A stretch of DNA of 64,000 nucleotides from Fibrobacter sp. (GCA_024399015.1 JAKSIC010000009.1:1-64000); one strand, 5' to 3'. Shown: positions 24,209 through 33,472, numbered from the stretch's first letter. Notes: a model not told the origin generated them from the sequence alone. Program-made: numbers and translations.

Positions 24209-25000
24209 TTAAAACCAGTAACCTACACCCAACTGAAACTTCAACAACTTATAGTAAGAACCATAAGGCTCGGAATATTCCATATAGTTAAAAACGGCAT
24301 TCCCATCCTTATCATGCCCCTGTACTGGGATAAGAAAACTATCCGCAAACTTGTCCGCATCGATTAAGTCATTCACGCGGAAAAGCACACGAAAATCAAT
24401 GAACAGGCCCGATTTAAATTGATGCCCAACACCCATAGCAACATTCACCCCAAGGCGGCTCTCCTCATCACGATTTCGATAAGGTTCACCTCTCCATCCA
24501 TCATCCTGATTTTCGATTGTCCCAAGTAACAAGTCAAATACAATGCCCGCTTCAAAAAATAGAATGTGGGGAATCCTCCACTGCAAAAGCACGGGAATGT
24601 TTAGCAAGAAAGTCTGATTATATTCCCAATGTTCCCTCCCGCAGTAAACACTTCCTTCGCACATATCATAAGGGTGCTGTTCCTCCCCGGCATCGTAATC
24701 AAAAGAATATCCCGCAAGTTTTTCTATATAAACAAAGAAAATCCTATAGTCCAAACCCACTCCAGAATGCAGGTAGAGATTTTCCGTCAAGCCGTATGCC
24801 ACATCGAAAGACAGCGATCCCCAGGGGCCTCCATTGGAAGGATAATAATCTGTTTCGGAATCTGTGATGACATACATGAGACCTGCGCCAAAGCGGGTCC
24901 CAAATTCCAACTTGTCAAAACTACTTGAAGAGCTGCTTGCCTCGGCCCAGGCCCCCAACGGCATAAGCAAGGCAAATATGAATGCAACAACATTTCGCAT
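24209..25000 (-). CDS. Outer-membrane beta-barrel protein
   Basis: 263 residues. A signal peptide ends in GAWA, followed by a short SSSSSS stretch and about eight to ten amphipathic strands: KLEFGTRFGAGLMYVI, WGSLSFDVAYGLTENLYLHSGVGLDYRIFF, NIPVLLQWRIPHILFFEAGIVFDLLLG and others. The chain ends FQLGVGYWF with the terminal aromatic. The pattern resembles the PorT/OmpW-like barrels of Bacteroidota. It is the first gene of the four-gene operon running to 22255. The 278-base upstream gap holds a perfect inverted repeat at 25164-25182. Confidence 0.78.
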   Translation of the reverse strand: MRNVVAFIFALLMPLGAWAEASSSSSSFDKLEFGTRFGAGLMYVITDSETDYYPSNGGPWGSLSFDVAYGLTENLYLHSGVGLDYRIFFVYIEKLAGYSFDYDAGEEQHPYDMCEGSVYCGREHWEYNQTFLLNIPVLLQWRIPHILFFEAGIVFDLLLGTIENQDDGWRGEPYRNRDEESRLGVNVAMGVGHQFKSGLFIDFRVLFRVNDLIDADKFADSFLIPVQGHDKDGNAVFNYMEYSEPYGSYYKLLKFQLGVGYWF

Positions 25001-25163
25001 AAAAGGTTCTCCTAACCTTCAAAAATTCACAGGGACGTGCTTGCCCCACATTCAAAAAATAAATTATGCGGAGAGTGGCTGCAATATATTCAAGAAACAA
25101 AAACCGTCTATTTTTGCAAATTTTTAAGCCATTTTGAACATTTTTACATTTTCACAACATTCT

Positions 25164-25182
25164 ATGAAACATATTGTTTCAT
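25164..25182. promoter_or_regulatory. Perfect inverted repeat upstream of the barrel operon
   Basis: ATGAAACA-TAT-TGTTTCAT has perfect 8-base arms in an AT-rich 278-base gap. It has the size of a dimeric regulator site. It lies 164 bases from the operon start and 22 bases from the terminator of the nitroreductase gene. The regulator is unknown. Confidence 0.5.
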
Positions 25183-25204
25183 GAAAGCGTATTTTTCGCT
25201 CATT

Positions 25205-25237
25205 AAAAAAGCCCCGCGATTTCATAAGTCGCGGAGC
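25205..25237 (-). terminator. Terminator of the nitroreductase gene
   Basis: On the minus strand, GCTCCGCGA and TCGCGGGGC form a 9-base stem followed by TTTTTT. Confidence 0.8.
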
Positions 25238-25278
25238 AATCAAAATGTCAAAATCAAAAACGTCACGAAAGTCGAAAG

Positions 25279-25917
25279 TTATTTCTCGTAACCTACGGCG
25301 TGGTTCAGCATGGGAATCTGCTTTTCGTTTAGGCCCAGAAGTTTCTGGAGGCCAGCCTTGTCCATGGAGGCGCGGACGCGGGTGTCAATCTTTGCGCCGG
25401 CGCAGTAGATGCTGATGTTTTCAGAGACGATGCCCGCATCCATGGCGCCGGTCATCTTCTGGCTTTCGGCGTCACCGTGGGTGAACTTGGAAACGTCACT
25501 GACCAGAAGGACAATCACCGGAGTCTTCATGCGTTCGGTGAAGAGAGCGCGATGGTCGCCTTCCACCACCAGGTTCATAGCGTGGGCTTTTGCGTCGTAG
25601 AGGTAAGCTGCCTGGGTGGTAAAAACATAGAGAGAAACATCCTGCTGATTCAATGCGGAAGGAGCCGTGCGATTGCCAGATTCCGGGCGGTTGATGCCGT
25701 TGGCGGCCCACAGGATATTTCCGATTTCCTTGTAGGTGACAACCTTCTCGGTGAAGCCCTTGGCGGACTTACGATTCTGCAGGGCGTCCATGACGTCAGC
25801 CTTCAACGCCTTGGGCGGTGCGTCAAACTTGATGGTCTTTGCAAGTTCCGGCTTTGCAGTGGCGAAAGCAAAAGTGCAGCAAGCCAGAGCGAGGGCGAGA
25901 ATTGTTTTCAATTTCAT
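25279..25917 (-). CDS. Exported nitroreductase family protein
   Basis: 212 residues from the ATG at 25917. A signal peptide (KTILALALACCTFAFATA) precedes a nitroreductase/SagB-type fold. Visible patterns are LQNRKSAKGFTEKVVTYKEIGNILWAANGINR, SALNQQDVSLYVF, and AGIVSENISIYCAGAKIDTRVRA. Such proteins bind FMN and reduce nitro groups, quinones or flavins, or oxidise peptide rings. An exported FMN enzyme would need periplasmic FMN, like the lipoprotein flavodoxin at 2993. A longer reading to 25971 translates a dispersed repeat (SEVEGS) and is rejected. The aminotransferase gene lies 55 bases upstream in the same direction. Confidence 0.85.
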   Translation of the reverse strand: MKLKTILALALACCTFAFATAKPELAKTIKFDAPPKALKADVMDALQNRKSAKGFTEKVVTYKEIGNILWAANGINRPESGNRTAPSALNQQDVSLYVFTTQAAYLYDAKAHAMNLVVEGDHRALFTERMKTPVIVLLVSDVSKFTHGDAESQKMTGAMDAGIVSENISIYCAGAKIDTRVRASMDKAGLQKLLGLNEKQIPMLNHAVGYEK

Positions 25918-25933
25918 ATGATATTCCTTTTTA

Positions 25934-25960
25934 GATCCTTCGACTTCGCTCAGGATGACA
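25934..25960. repeat. Dispersed intergenic repeat of the SEVEGS type
   Basis: GATCCTTCGACTTCGCTCAG followed by GATGACA matches a short repeat known from many bacterial genomes, which is often mistranslated as ILSEVEGS. It has ATCCT and AGGAT arms that can form a hairpin. It lies between the aminotransferase and nitroreductase genes. Confidence 0.75.
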
Positions 25961-25972
25961 CGATTAAACAAT

Positions 25973-27205
25973 TTACTTCAATAATTTACGAACGTTTTCC
26001 AAGCGGTTCAGCGCTTCAATCAAAGTTTCGTCCTTCTTGGCGAAATGGAATCGCACCAGATGGTTTACCGGCTCACGGAAGAAGCTACTGCCAGGAACCG
26101 CGGCAACGCCAACTTTCTTCGCCAAGTCCATACAGAAGAGTTCATCGGGGCGAACCGCACCAGAGCCAGTCATGCCAATGCCGGAAACGGCGCCGAATTC
26201 ACCAGCGGCCATGCGACGGTCGTAACCGAATTCAGAAATATCCATCATCACGAAGTAAGTGCCCTGCGGTTCCGTAAAGCGGAAACCCAAATTGCGGAGG
26301 CCGTCTGTAAATAACTGCTTCATGTGAGTGTAATGAGCCTGCAGTTCCGTATAATATTCGTCGCCGAAATTCATAGCAGTCACAGCTACTTCCTGCATGG
26401 TAGAGGACGCACCCACTACCGTAAAATCATGAACCTTCTTGATGCGTTCCATGATAGGTTCCGGAGCAAGCACATAGCCTAAGCGCCAACCCGTAATGGA
26501 GTAACTCTTAGAGAGGCTGGAACATTCGATGGTACGTTCACGCATGCCCGGTAGCGTAGCCATATAAGTATGAACATTAGGAGCAAAAATAATGTGCTCG
26601 TAAACTTCATCAGTAATCACATACAAATCGTACTTGATGGCAAGATCTGCGATGATTTGGAGCTCCGCCCTAGTGAAAACCTTGCCGCTGGGATTTGAAG
26701 GATTGCAAAGTACCAAGGCCTTTACGCCCGGCTGCTTCATGGCATCTTCAAGGACGTTGGCATCAAAACTAAAATCGTGAGGGTCCAGCGGAACATAAAT
26801 GGGAGAAGCTCCGCTCAGAATTGTATCCGCCGTATAGTTCTCGTAGAAGGGTGAGAAAATTACCACCTTGTCGCCGGGATTACAGACGGACATCATGGTA
26901 ATCATCATGGCTTCGGTACTGCCGCAGGTAATGACGATTTCCTTTTCAGGATCATAATGGACGCCGCTGAAATGTTCCTGCTTGCGGCACACCGCGTCAC
27001 GGAAATTCTTCGCACCAATGGTCAACGCATACTGATGAGGGCCAGTCTTTGCCACTTCTGCCAAACGGTTCTGCAATTCCACCGGCGGGTCAAAATCCGG
27101 GAAACCCTGGGAGAGATTGATTGCGCCGCATCCATTGGCAATGCGGGTCATGTAGCGGATGACAGATTCAGTAAAATGATTGGTACGATCGCTTAACGGT
27201 TTCAT
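25973..27205 (-). CDS. PLP-dependent class I/II aminotransferase
   Basis: 410 residues of the aspartate aminotransferase (AspC/methionine aminotransferase-like) group. The substrate strand reads AINLSQGFPDFDPP. The PLP-binding loop is NPSNPSGKVFTRAEL, the aspartate contact is YVITDEVYEHI, and the Schiff-base lysine is in CSSLSKSYSITGWRLGYV. It transfers amino groups between amino and keto acids in the cytoplasm. A role in methionine or aromatic amino-acid salvage is typical of the SQGFPDF type, but substrate specificity is not visible. The genes for the EamA and AzlCD transporters lie directly upstream in the same direction. Confidence 0.92.
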   Translation of the reverse strand: MKPLSDRTNHFTESVIRYMTRIANGCGAINLSQGFPDFDPPVELQNRLAEVAKTGPHQYALTIGAKNFRDAVCRKQEHFSGVHYDPEKEIVITCGSTEAMMITMMSVCNPGDKVVIFSPFYENYTADTILSGASPIYVPLDPHDFSFDANVLEDAMKQPGVKALVLCNPSNPSGKVFTRAELQIIADLAIKYDLYVITDEVYEHIIFAPNVHTYMATLPGMRERTIECSSLSKSYSITGWRLGYVLAPEPIMERIKKVHDFTVVGASSTMQEVAVTAMNFGDEYYTELQAHYTHMKQLFTDGLRNLGFRFTEPQGTYFVMMDISEFGYDRRMAAGEFGAVSGIGMTGSGAVRPDELFCMDLAKKVGVAAVPGSSFFREPVNHLVRFHFAKKDETLIEALNRLENVRKLLK

Positions 27206-27255
27206 AGAATAAAAAGTAATAAAACCAGAAACTGCGAGCTTATTCTTTCATTTTT

Positions 27256-28194
27256 TTACTTCTGGGTTTTTGCAGAATTTACTGTATAGACGCCAGCTAC
27301 AATCAAGGCGATGGCCAAGGCATGATTAATTCCAAATATGGCAAGGCCCGCAACCACCGACACAATTGTGGAAGTGACAGGCTGAACGTAGTTGTACATG
27401 GCAACCACAGTAGGACGCAGCGCCTTCTGTGCTTTCGCAACAAGAATGTAAGCGATAAATGTTCCACCCAAAACAACGAAACTAGTTTCCAGCCAGGTCA
27501 ACACACTGATGTCACTAAAAGGAATCTGCATCACGCCACCTAAAGTAAAAGGCGCGATCATGATGGTGGAAAATGTGAACATCCATTTCATAGTAGTGAT
27601 GACGCTATACTTGCTCACAAGATTTTTAAAGAACGCAAGGTAAATAGCAAAACTGCACTGGGACGTAAAACACAGTAAGTCACCCACAATGTTGCCTGCC
27701 TTGGCGTTGTTAGCAGCAGCACTTCCCATAATAAGCATCACAGCACCAGACACACCAAAGACAATGCCGAGAATTTTCTTAGCCGTAATTTTTTCGTGAA
27801 GAAAAATGGCAGAGAAGATCAACGCAACAATGGGCAAACTGGTGGTCACAATGGAAGTGTTGATGGGAGACGTAATGGAAAGTCCCACCGTAAAACAGCA
27901 CTGGTTGCAAACGATGGCAAAAAGCCCTGCGGCGGCAAACTTGAAAACATCCTTCGTGGGAACATTTTCCTTGGGGGGATTAGTTGAGTGAGCCCTGCGC
28001 AAACTCAAGAAAATGGAGGCAAGCCAGAAACTGACTGCGGCACCAGTCACTCGAAAGAACACCATATCCAAGCCGGTGACGCCATGCATCATGGCGTCCT
28101 TGCCAATGGGAGCCATCAGCCCCCAAATTGCGGCTGCTGTAAATCCTGAAAGATGACCTAGAATGTTCGATTTGTTTTCTGCACTATTCTGCAT
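27256..28194 (-). CDS. EamA/DMT family permease
   Basis: 312 residues with ten hydrophobic segments arranged as two EamA repeats (about 15-150 and 165-300), the structure of the drug/metabolite transporter family. The first repeat has the typical FTAAAIWGLMAPIGKDAMMHGVTGLDMVFFR start. The second has LTWLETSFVVLGGTFIAYILVAKAQKALRPTVVAMYNYVQPV. Members export amino acids, nucleotides or other metabolites. It lies beside azlCD and the aminotransferase, so an amino-acid substrate is plausible but not shown. It begins 4 bases before the azlD stop in the same direction. Confidence 0.92.
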   Translation of the reverse strand: MQNSAENKSNILGHLSGFTAAAIWGLMAPIGKDAMMHGVTGLDMVFFRVTGAAVSFWLASIFLSLRRAHSTNPPKENVPTKDVFKFAAAGLFAIVCNQCCFTVGLSITSPINTSIVTTSLPIVALIFSAIFLHEKITAKKILGIVFGVSGAVMLIMGSAAANNAKAGNIVGDLLCFTSQCSFAIYLAFFKNLVSKYSVITTMKWMFTFSTIMIAPFTLGGVMQIPFSDISVLTWLETSFVVLGGTFIAYILVAKAQKALRPTVVAMYNYVQPVTSTIVSVVAGLAIFGINHALAIALIVAGVYTVNSAKTQK

Positions 28195-28198
28195 AGGA

Positions 28199-28525
28199 TT
28201 AAACCATTACACGAATCAGCACCATGTAAAGTGCGGTTCCCACCGCCATGGAAAGGAACAACTGACGACGCAACAAGTGCGTCAGCACCACCGCCACGAT
28301 TCCCGCAATTTCAGGAATGCCGTGCATTCCTTCAAGCCACTTCACATCCTTAAGGCAATAGACTACCAGCATTCCAAAAACTGCAAGAGGCAACGCCTTG
28401 CCCAAATACTGAATGTACTTGGGGGTAGGCTTTCCTGCAGGGAAAATGAGGAAGGGCAAGGCGCGGGTCAGCACCGTCATCAAGGCAAGAATTGCGATGG
28501 TAATGATTTGCTGCTGGGAAGTCAT
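28199..28525 (-). CDS. azlD: AzlD-like branched-chain amino-acid exporter subunit
   Basis: 108 residues with four hydrophobic segments and the AzlD family start [31 protein letters not shown]. AzlD pairs with AzlC to export branched-chain amino acids and analogues. The start ATG overlaps the end of azlC by four bases (ATGA), the usual coupled layout. The downstream EamA gene follows within a few bases. Confidence 0.93.
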   Translation of the reverse strand: MTSQQQIITIAILALMTVLTRALPFLIFPAGKPTPKYIQYLGKALPLAVFGMLVVYCLKDVKWLEGMHGIPEIAGIVAVVLTHLLRRQLFLSMAVGTALYMVLIRVMV

Positions 28526-29232
28526 TTTTGCACCTCCCCCATATAGCTAGGTTCCAGTTTTTTGCGGAACGCCGTCAGCATCAAAAGAATTCCAACCATT
28601 GCAGGAATCACAAAATACTGTGAACCAAACAGGAACAACGCAACTGCGGTGCAACCGATTCCAATCCACGCCGGACGATGTTCCTTTTCCTTCAGGAACT
28701 GATCCATAAAAATCGCAGTGAACATTGCAGTCACCACAAATTCCAAACCATGAATATCAAACTTCAAAAGGGAACCAAACATATAGCCCATGAAGCCGCC
28801 GGTAATCCAGTAGGAATAATCCAGCAAACTGACCATCAGCATTTCCGTAGGGGTGGATTCGCGGGCATTATAATTCACAGCAAAAGTTTCGTCCGTCAGT
28901 CCGAAAATCAAGAAAGGCTTTCGCCAACCCATACCACGGTAACGGTCCAGCATAGAAATGCCATAGAACAGGTGGCGCGCGCCCACCACAAGGGCCATAC
29001 TTGCAGCAGCCAGGGGATTGAAACCTGCGGCAAGCATTCCAAGGCCAAGAAACTCTGCGGAGCCACTATAAATGAATAACGCCATGGACAGCGGATACCA
29101 ATAGCTAAAGCCCATGGATTCTGCCAGCACTCCATAAGTAATTCCCAAAAACCAGTACCCCGTAAGTACCGGCAGAGATCGCTTGAATGCGACCTTCAAG
29201 GAATTCTTAAATGAGGCTTGTGAATTATTCAT
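28522..29232 (-). CDS. azlC: AzlC-like branched-chain amino-acid exporter subunit
   Basis: 236 residues from the ATG at 29230-29232; an extension to 29301 lacks the family start. Seven to eight hydrophobic segments are present. Family patterns include [48 protein letters not shown] and [35 protein letters not shown]. With AzlD it forms an exporter of leucine, isoleucine, valine and their toxic analogues in the inner membrane. It shares a 51-base promoter region with the divergent MATE gene. Confidence 0.94.
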   Translation of the reverse strand: MNNSQASFKNSLKVAFKRSLPVLTGYWFLGITYGVLAESMGFSYWYPLSMALFIYSGSAEFLGLGMLAAGFNPLAAASMALVVGARHLFYGISMLDRYRGMGWRKPFLIFGLTDETFAVNYNARESTPTEMLMVSLLDYSYWITGGFMGYMFGSLLKFDIHGLEFVVTAMFTAIFMDQFLKEKEHRPAWIGIGCTAVALFLFGSQYFVIPAMVGILLMLTAFRKKLEPSYMGEVQK

Positions 29233-29283
29233 GGTGGGTGGAATATAGAAAACTATATTTGTACAACTTATCGCAAGAAAATT

Positions 29284-30681
29284 ATGGACCGCCTTGAACA
29301 ACTACGAGATGGAAAGGCTCTCAGCCGAAGCCAAATGCTGCTTTTAATTGGGCAGCTCAGTCTTCCTGCAATTCTTGCGCAGATTTCCACCACCATCATG
29401 GAATACATTGACGCCTCCATGGTGGGGCACCTGGGTTCCAGCGAAGCGGCCTCCGTAGGCCTCGTAGCATCCAGCACGTGGCTGCTGGGCTGTTTATGCT
29501 ATGCGGTGAACGCAGGTTTCACTGTGCAAATTGCCCACGCCATCGGAGCCAAGCGCGACGTACGCGCCCGCAACCTTGTGAAGGTGGGCCTCCTTTTCGG
29601 TTTGTGCTTCAGCGCATTGCTCATGGCCTTCGGCGTTTTCATGTCAGGAAAAATTCCTGGGCTTCTGGGAGCCGACCCCAGCATTCATCAAAACGCCTCC
29701 ATCTACTTTTTGATTATCGCCTTAGGCCTTCCGGCAATGCAGTTGAACGGCATGGCCGCAGGTATGTTGCAATGCAGCGGCAATATGAAATTGCCCAGCG
29801 CCTTGCAAGTCTGTTCCTGTTTCCTTGATGTGCTTCTGAACTTCTTCCTGATTTTCGAAACTCGGGACGTCAGCATCTTCGATGCAACATTCACAATGCC
29901 TGGCGCAGGCCTCGGCGTTATGGGTGCAGCCCTTGGCACAACCATTACCGAAGTCATCATCATGTCGCTGATGCTCTACTTCCTTTTGGTCAGGAGCAAA
30001 AGTTTGCACCTCCGCGCTAAGGAAAAAATCTGTTTCTCCATCAAGCAAATCAAGGAAGCTTTCAGAATTTCCTGGCCCGTGGGATTGGAACAACTAGTGA
30101 TGTGCAGCGCCTACGTCATGTTCACCGCCATCGTGACGCCCCTGGGTGCAGCAGCCATCGCCGCAAACTCCTTCGCTATTACCATTGAAAGTTTGTGCTA
30201 TATGCCGGGCTACGGAATCGCCCACGCCGCCACCACATTGATTGGCCAGAGCATTGGAGCCAAGCGTTTCGACCTTACCCACAAAATGGGATTCATGACA
30301 ACCGGCATGGGTATGACCATTATGGCTATACTAGCCGTATTCATGTTCATCTTTGCTCCGGAACTGATTGGCCTCTTTACACCCGACGAAGAAATCCGCA
30401 GATTGGGAACAGCGATTTTAAGAATCGAAGCTTTTGCAGAACCTTTCTACGCCGCCTCCATTGTTGCTAACGGTGTTTTCCGCGGCGCTGGCAGCACCTT
30501 CGTTCCCAGCATCATGAATCTTGTAAGCATGTGGGTGGTTCGCCTCCCCTTGGCCGCATTCCTTGTCACACGCTACGGACTGCAAGGCGCATGGATGGCC
30601 ATGTGCGCAGAACTTTGCTTCCGCGGCACCATCTACTTGGTACGACTTGCTAGAGGCCGCTGGATTCCGAAACACAGCTAA
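29284..30681 (+). CDS. MATE family multidrug efflux pump
   Basis: 465 residues with twelve hydrophobic segments in two repeats, the MATE layout. The first repeat begins LIGQLSLPAILAQISTTIMEYIDASMVGHLGSSEAASVGLVASSTWL. The second begins SIKQIKEAFRISWPVGLEQLVMCSAYVMFTAIVTPLGAAAIAANSFAI. These pumps move cationic drugs or metabolites out of the cell in exchange for sodium ions or protons. The substrate is unknown. It is divergent from azlCD with a short shared promoter region. Confidence 0.94.
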   Translation: MDRLEQLRDGKALSRSQMLLLIGQLSLPAILAQISTTIMEYIDASMVGHLGSSEAASVGLVASSTWLLGCLCYAVNAGFTVQIAHAIGAKRDVRARNLVKVGLLFGLCFSALLMAFGVFMSGKIPGLLGADPSIHQNASIYFLIIALGLPAMQLNGMAAGMLQCSGNMKLPSALQVCSCFLDVLLNFFLIFETRDVSIFDATFTMPGAGLGVMGAALGTTITEVIIMSLMLYFLLVRSKSLHLRAKEKICFSIKQIKEAFRISWPVGLEQLVMCSAYVMFTAIVTPLGAAAIAANSFAITIESLCYMPGYGIAHAATTLIGQSIGAKRFDLTHKMGFMTTGMGMTIMAILAVFMFIFAPELIGLFTPDEEIRRLGTAILRIEAFAEPFYAASIVANGVFRGAGSTFVPSIMNLVSMWVVRLPLAAFLVTRYGLQGAWMAMCAELCFRGTIYLVRLARGRWIPKHS

Positions 30682-30760
30682 GCAAAATACAACGTTCCAA
30701 GGAATTCTGTTTCCACAACTCTCAAAAAAAATTTTATTTTGGCAATAACCAAGGAAAATT

Positions 30761-31144
30761 ATGAAAAAGCTTTTTATCGCCATGACTCTTTGTGCATTGT
30801 CTGTTTCCGCATTCGCTGCAGAATACAAGTGCGACAAATACACCGCATCCTACGACAGAACCTACTGCATGAGCAAGCTTTTCGTAGAATCCGATAATGA
30901 GCTGAACGAAGTTTACAAGGAACTTCGCGAAAAGATCAGCGAAGAAGGAAAAGTTGATCTCAAGAAAACCGAAGTTTCCTGGATTAAATACAGAAATTCC
31001 AAGTGCGAAGTTATGCCTGGCACTATTGATGTTCGCTGCAGCTACGAAGTCAACGTAGAAAGAACAAATTACCTTCGTGACCGTCTTCGCGAATGCAAGG
31101 TCGGTCAGTGCGATTACAAAGCTATCAAGCGTCAGAGCTGGTAA
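30761..31144 (+). CDS. Exported LprI-like (DUF1311) protein
   Basis: 127 residues. A signal peptide (KKLFIAMTLCALSVSAFAAEY) is followed by a DUF1311 domain. The cysteine-rich pattern reads YKCDKYTASYDRTYCMSKLFVESDNELNEVYKELREKI, then EVSWIKYRNSKCEVM and DVRCSYEVNVERTNYLRDRLRECKVGQC. The six or so cysteines should form disulfides in the periplasm. In Mycobacterium the LprI relative inhibits lysozyme; whether this one does is unknown. An AAGGA site supports the start. It ends 18 bases before the YgiQ gene. Confidence 0.85.
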   Translation: MKKLFIAMTLCALSVSAFAAEYKCDKYTASYDRTYCMSKLFVESDNELNEVYKELREKISEEGKVDLKKTEVSWIKYRNSKCEVMPGTIDVRCSYEVNVERTNYLRDRLRECKVGQCDYKAIKRQSW

Positions 31145-31162
31145 TTCAATTTCTTAAGTCGC

Positions 31163-33472
31163 ATGTACGATCCACGCTTTTTACCGATTTGCAAAGAAGA
31201 TCTCGACGAACTTGGTTGGGATTACGTTGATGTTATTGTCATCAGCGCCGATTGCTATGTGGACCACCCCAGTTTCGGCCACGCTGTAGTTGCACGACTT
31301 TTCGAACACGAAGGTTTGCGTGTTGCCATTTTGCCTCAGCCCAACTGGCGCGACGACTTGAGAGATTTTAAGAAGTTGGGAAAGCCCCGCCTGTTCTTTG
31401 CTATCAGTAGCGGCATGGACAGCATGGTGAACCATTACACCGCAGCAAAGAGATTGCGTAGCGATGATGCCTTTACCGCTGGCAACAAGGCAGGCTTCCG
31501 TCCGGATTACGCCACCTATACTTACGCAAAAATCGTAAAGATGCTTTACCCCGATGTTCCGCTGTTGATTGGCGGCCTGGAAAGCAGTTTGCGTCGCGTG
31601 ACCCATTACGATTACTGGAGCGACCGTCTGAAGCCAAGTATCTTGGCAGAAACAGAAGCCGACATTCTGGTGTACGGCATGGGCGAAAAACCCCTAAAGG
31701 AAATCGTACGTCTTTTGAAGAAGGGCGTTCCCTTCTCCAGCCTGAAAAATATTCCCCAGACCGCTGTTCTCGTAAACAAGGGCGAATTGCCCACACCGGG
31801 CAAGCACAAGGATTTGGGCACCACTTGGGAAGATCTGCGCCTGCCTAGCCACGAAGAATGTGTGGCCGAAAAGAAAACCCAAATCCAGAGCTACAATAAG
31901 GTGGACATTGAATGCAACAAGATGTACCAGCGTCGCATTTTGCAGGACGTTGGAGACAAGACTGTTGTGATTAACCCGGCCTACCCGCCCATGGAATACG
32001 GCGAACTGGACGAAAGTTTTGAATACCCCTATGCACGCGCACCTCACCCGCGATACAAGAAGCGCGGTGACGTTCCTGCATTTGAAATGATTAAGTACAG
32101 TATCAACACCCACCGCGGATGTTTTGGTGGTTGTAGCTTCTGCGCCATTAACGCTCAGCAGGGTAAGTTCATTGCCAGCCGTAGCCGCGAAAGCATTTTG
32201 CGTGAAGTAGAAATCGTCACCAACATGGAAGGTTTCGCAGGCACCATTACGGACTTGGGCGGACCCAGCGCCAACATGTACAAAATGCGTGGCCGCGACC
32301 GTTCCCGCTGCGCCAAGTGCGCACGCCCCAGCTGCTGCACCCCCAAGATTTGCGACAACATGGACACCCGCCACGCGGAACTTCTGGATTTGTATCGCGA
32401 AGTCCGAAACCATCCGAAAGTCAAGCACCTGTTCATCGGAAGCGGTGTCCGTTACGACTTGCTGTTGCAGGAAACCACCGACCAGAACCTGCGCAAGGAA
32501 CACGAGGAATACGCTCGTGAGCTGATTGACTACCATGTCAGCGGTCGCTTGAAGGTTGCTCCGGAACACACCGTAGAAGAAGTGCTGAAGTTGATTCGTA
32601 AGCCCAGCTTTACACTGTTCCACAAGTTCAAAGAATTCTTTGACGAAGAATGTAAGCGCATCGGCAAGAAGCAGCAGATTATTCCTTACTTCATCAGCAG
32701 CCATCCGGGCTGTACTGAAGCCGATATGGCAGAACTTGCTCTTGAAACAAAGCAGTTGGGTTTCCAGTTGGAACAGGTTCAGGACTTTACGCCGACGCCC
32801 ATGACCATCGCCACGGAAATGTTCTACGCCGAAATGAAACCGGATGGAACTCCGCTGTACGTGGCAAAGACTCCGGAACAGAAGAAGGCCCAGAAGCAGT
32901 TCTTCTTCTGGTACATTCCCGAGAACCGCCCACAAATCCGTGCCACCTTGGAACGTTTAAAGCTTGGCAAGATTGGACGTCTGCTGCTCTCCCGTTCCGC
33001 AATCGCCGAAGGCAAGAACTTCAGCCCCAGCAAGGAACGTGAAGAGAATCCGGAATTCCGCGAACGCGACTTGCAGAAGCGTGCCGAACGCAGCGCCATC
33101 TCCATCGTTCCGCAGAAGTCAGGCGAAAAGGGCCGCTGGGAAAACTCCGCACGTCGCGAACGCCGTCAGGCAGAATTCGGTGACAAGACCTGGGTCCCGC
33201 GCCACGAACGCATCCAGGAGCAGCGCGACGCACGAAATCAAGATCGCCGCGACGACAATTTCCGTCGTGACGACAACCGCGATTTCCGACGCGACGGAGA
33301 TCGTCGAGGATTCCAACAGGGAAGCAACAAGAGTTTCCATCGCGATGACCGCAACGGGTTCGGCAGAGGCAACAACAATCAGGACCGTCGCGGCGGCAGC
33401 AACAGCAATGGTCGTGGCCCACGCAACGACTCTCCTGTGCAATTCAGTTCCAAGCGTCGTCCCGGCCGCTAA
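31163..33472 (+). CDS. YgiQ family radical SAM protein with a disordered basic tail
   Basis: 769 residues. The N-terminal YgiQ domain begins FLPICKEDLDELGWDYVDVIVISADCYVDHPSFGHAVVAR. The radical SAM cluster site CxxxCxxC is in HRGCFGGCSFCAINAQQGK at about 318-336. DLGGPSANMYKMRG and the cysteine set CAKCARPSCCTPKIC follow, then PYFISSHPGCTEADMAELALETKQLGFQLEQVQDFTPTPMT. The last roughly 120 residues are an Arg/Asp/Asn/Gly-rich tail with many RRDD and RGG-like units, absent from the usual enzyme of about 650 residues. YgiQ's exact substrate is not established. The tail looks RNA-binding. Confidence 0.92.
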   Translation: MYDPRFLPICKEDLDELGWDYVDVIVISADCYVDHPSFGHAVVARLFEHEGLRVAILPQPNWRDDLRDFKKLGKPRLFFAISSGMDSMVNHYTAAKRLRSDDAFTAGNKAGFRPDYATYTYAKIVKMLYPDVPLLIGGLESSLRRVTHYDYWSDRLKPSILAETEADILVYGMGEKPLKEIVRLLKKGVPFSSLKNIPQTAVLVNKGELPTPGKHKDLGTTWEDLRLPSHEECVAEKKTQIQSYNKVDIECNKMYQRRILQDVGDKTVVINPAYPPMEYGELDESFEYPYARAPHPRYKKRGDVPAFEMIKYSINTHRGCFGGCSFCAINAQQGKFIASRSRESILREVEIVTNMEGFAGTITDLGGPSANMYKMRGRDRSRCAKCARPSCCTPKICDNMDTRHAELLDLYREVRNHPKVKHLFIGSGVRYDLLLQETTDQNLRKEHEEYARELIDYHVSGRLKVAPEHTVEEVLKLIRKPSFTLFHKFKEFFDEECKRIGKKQQIIPYFISSHPGCTEADMAELALETKQLGFQLEQVQDFTPTPMTIATEMFYAEMKPDGTPLYVAKTPEQKKAQKQFFFWYIPENRPQIRATLERLKLGKIGRLLLSRSAIAEGKNFSPSKEREENPEFRERDLQKRAERSAISIVPQKSGEKGRWENSARRERRQAEFGDKTWVPRHERIQEQRDARNQDRRDDNFRRDDNRDFRRDGDRRGFQQGSNKSFHRDDRNGFGRGNNNQDRRGGSNSNGRGPRNDSPVQFSSKRRPGR

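Noticed and set aside
31694-32935. Open frame of 413 codons on the minus strand
   Set aside because: Antisense to the YgiQ gene; no domain pattern.
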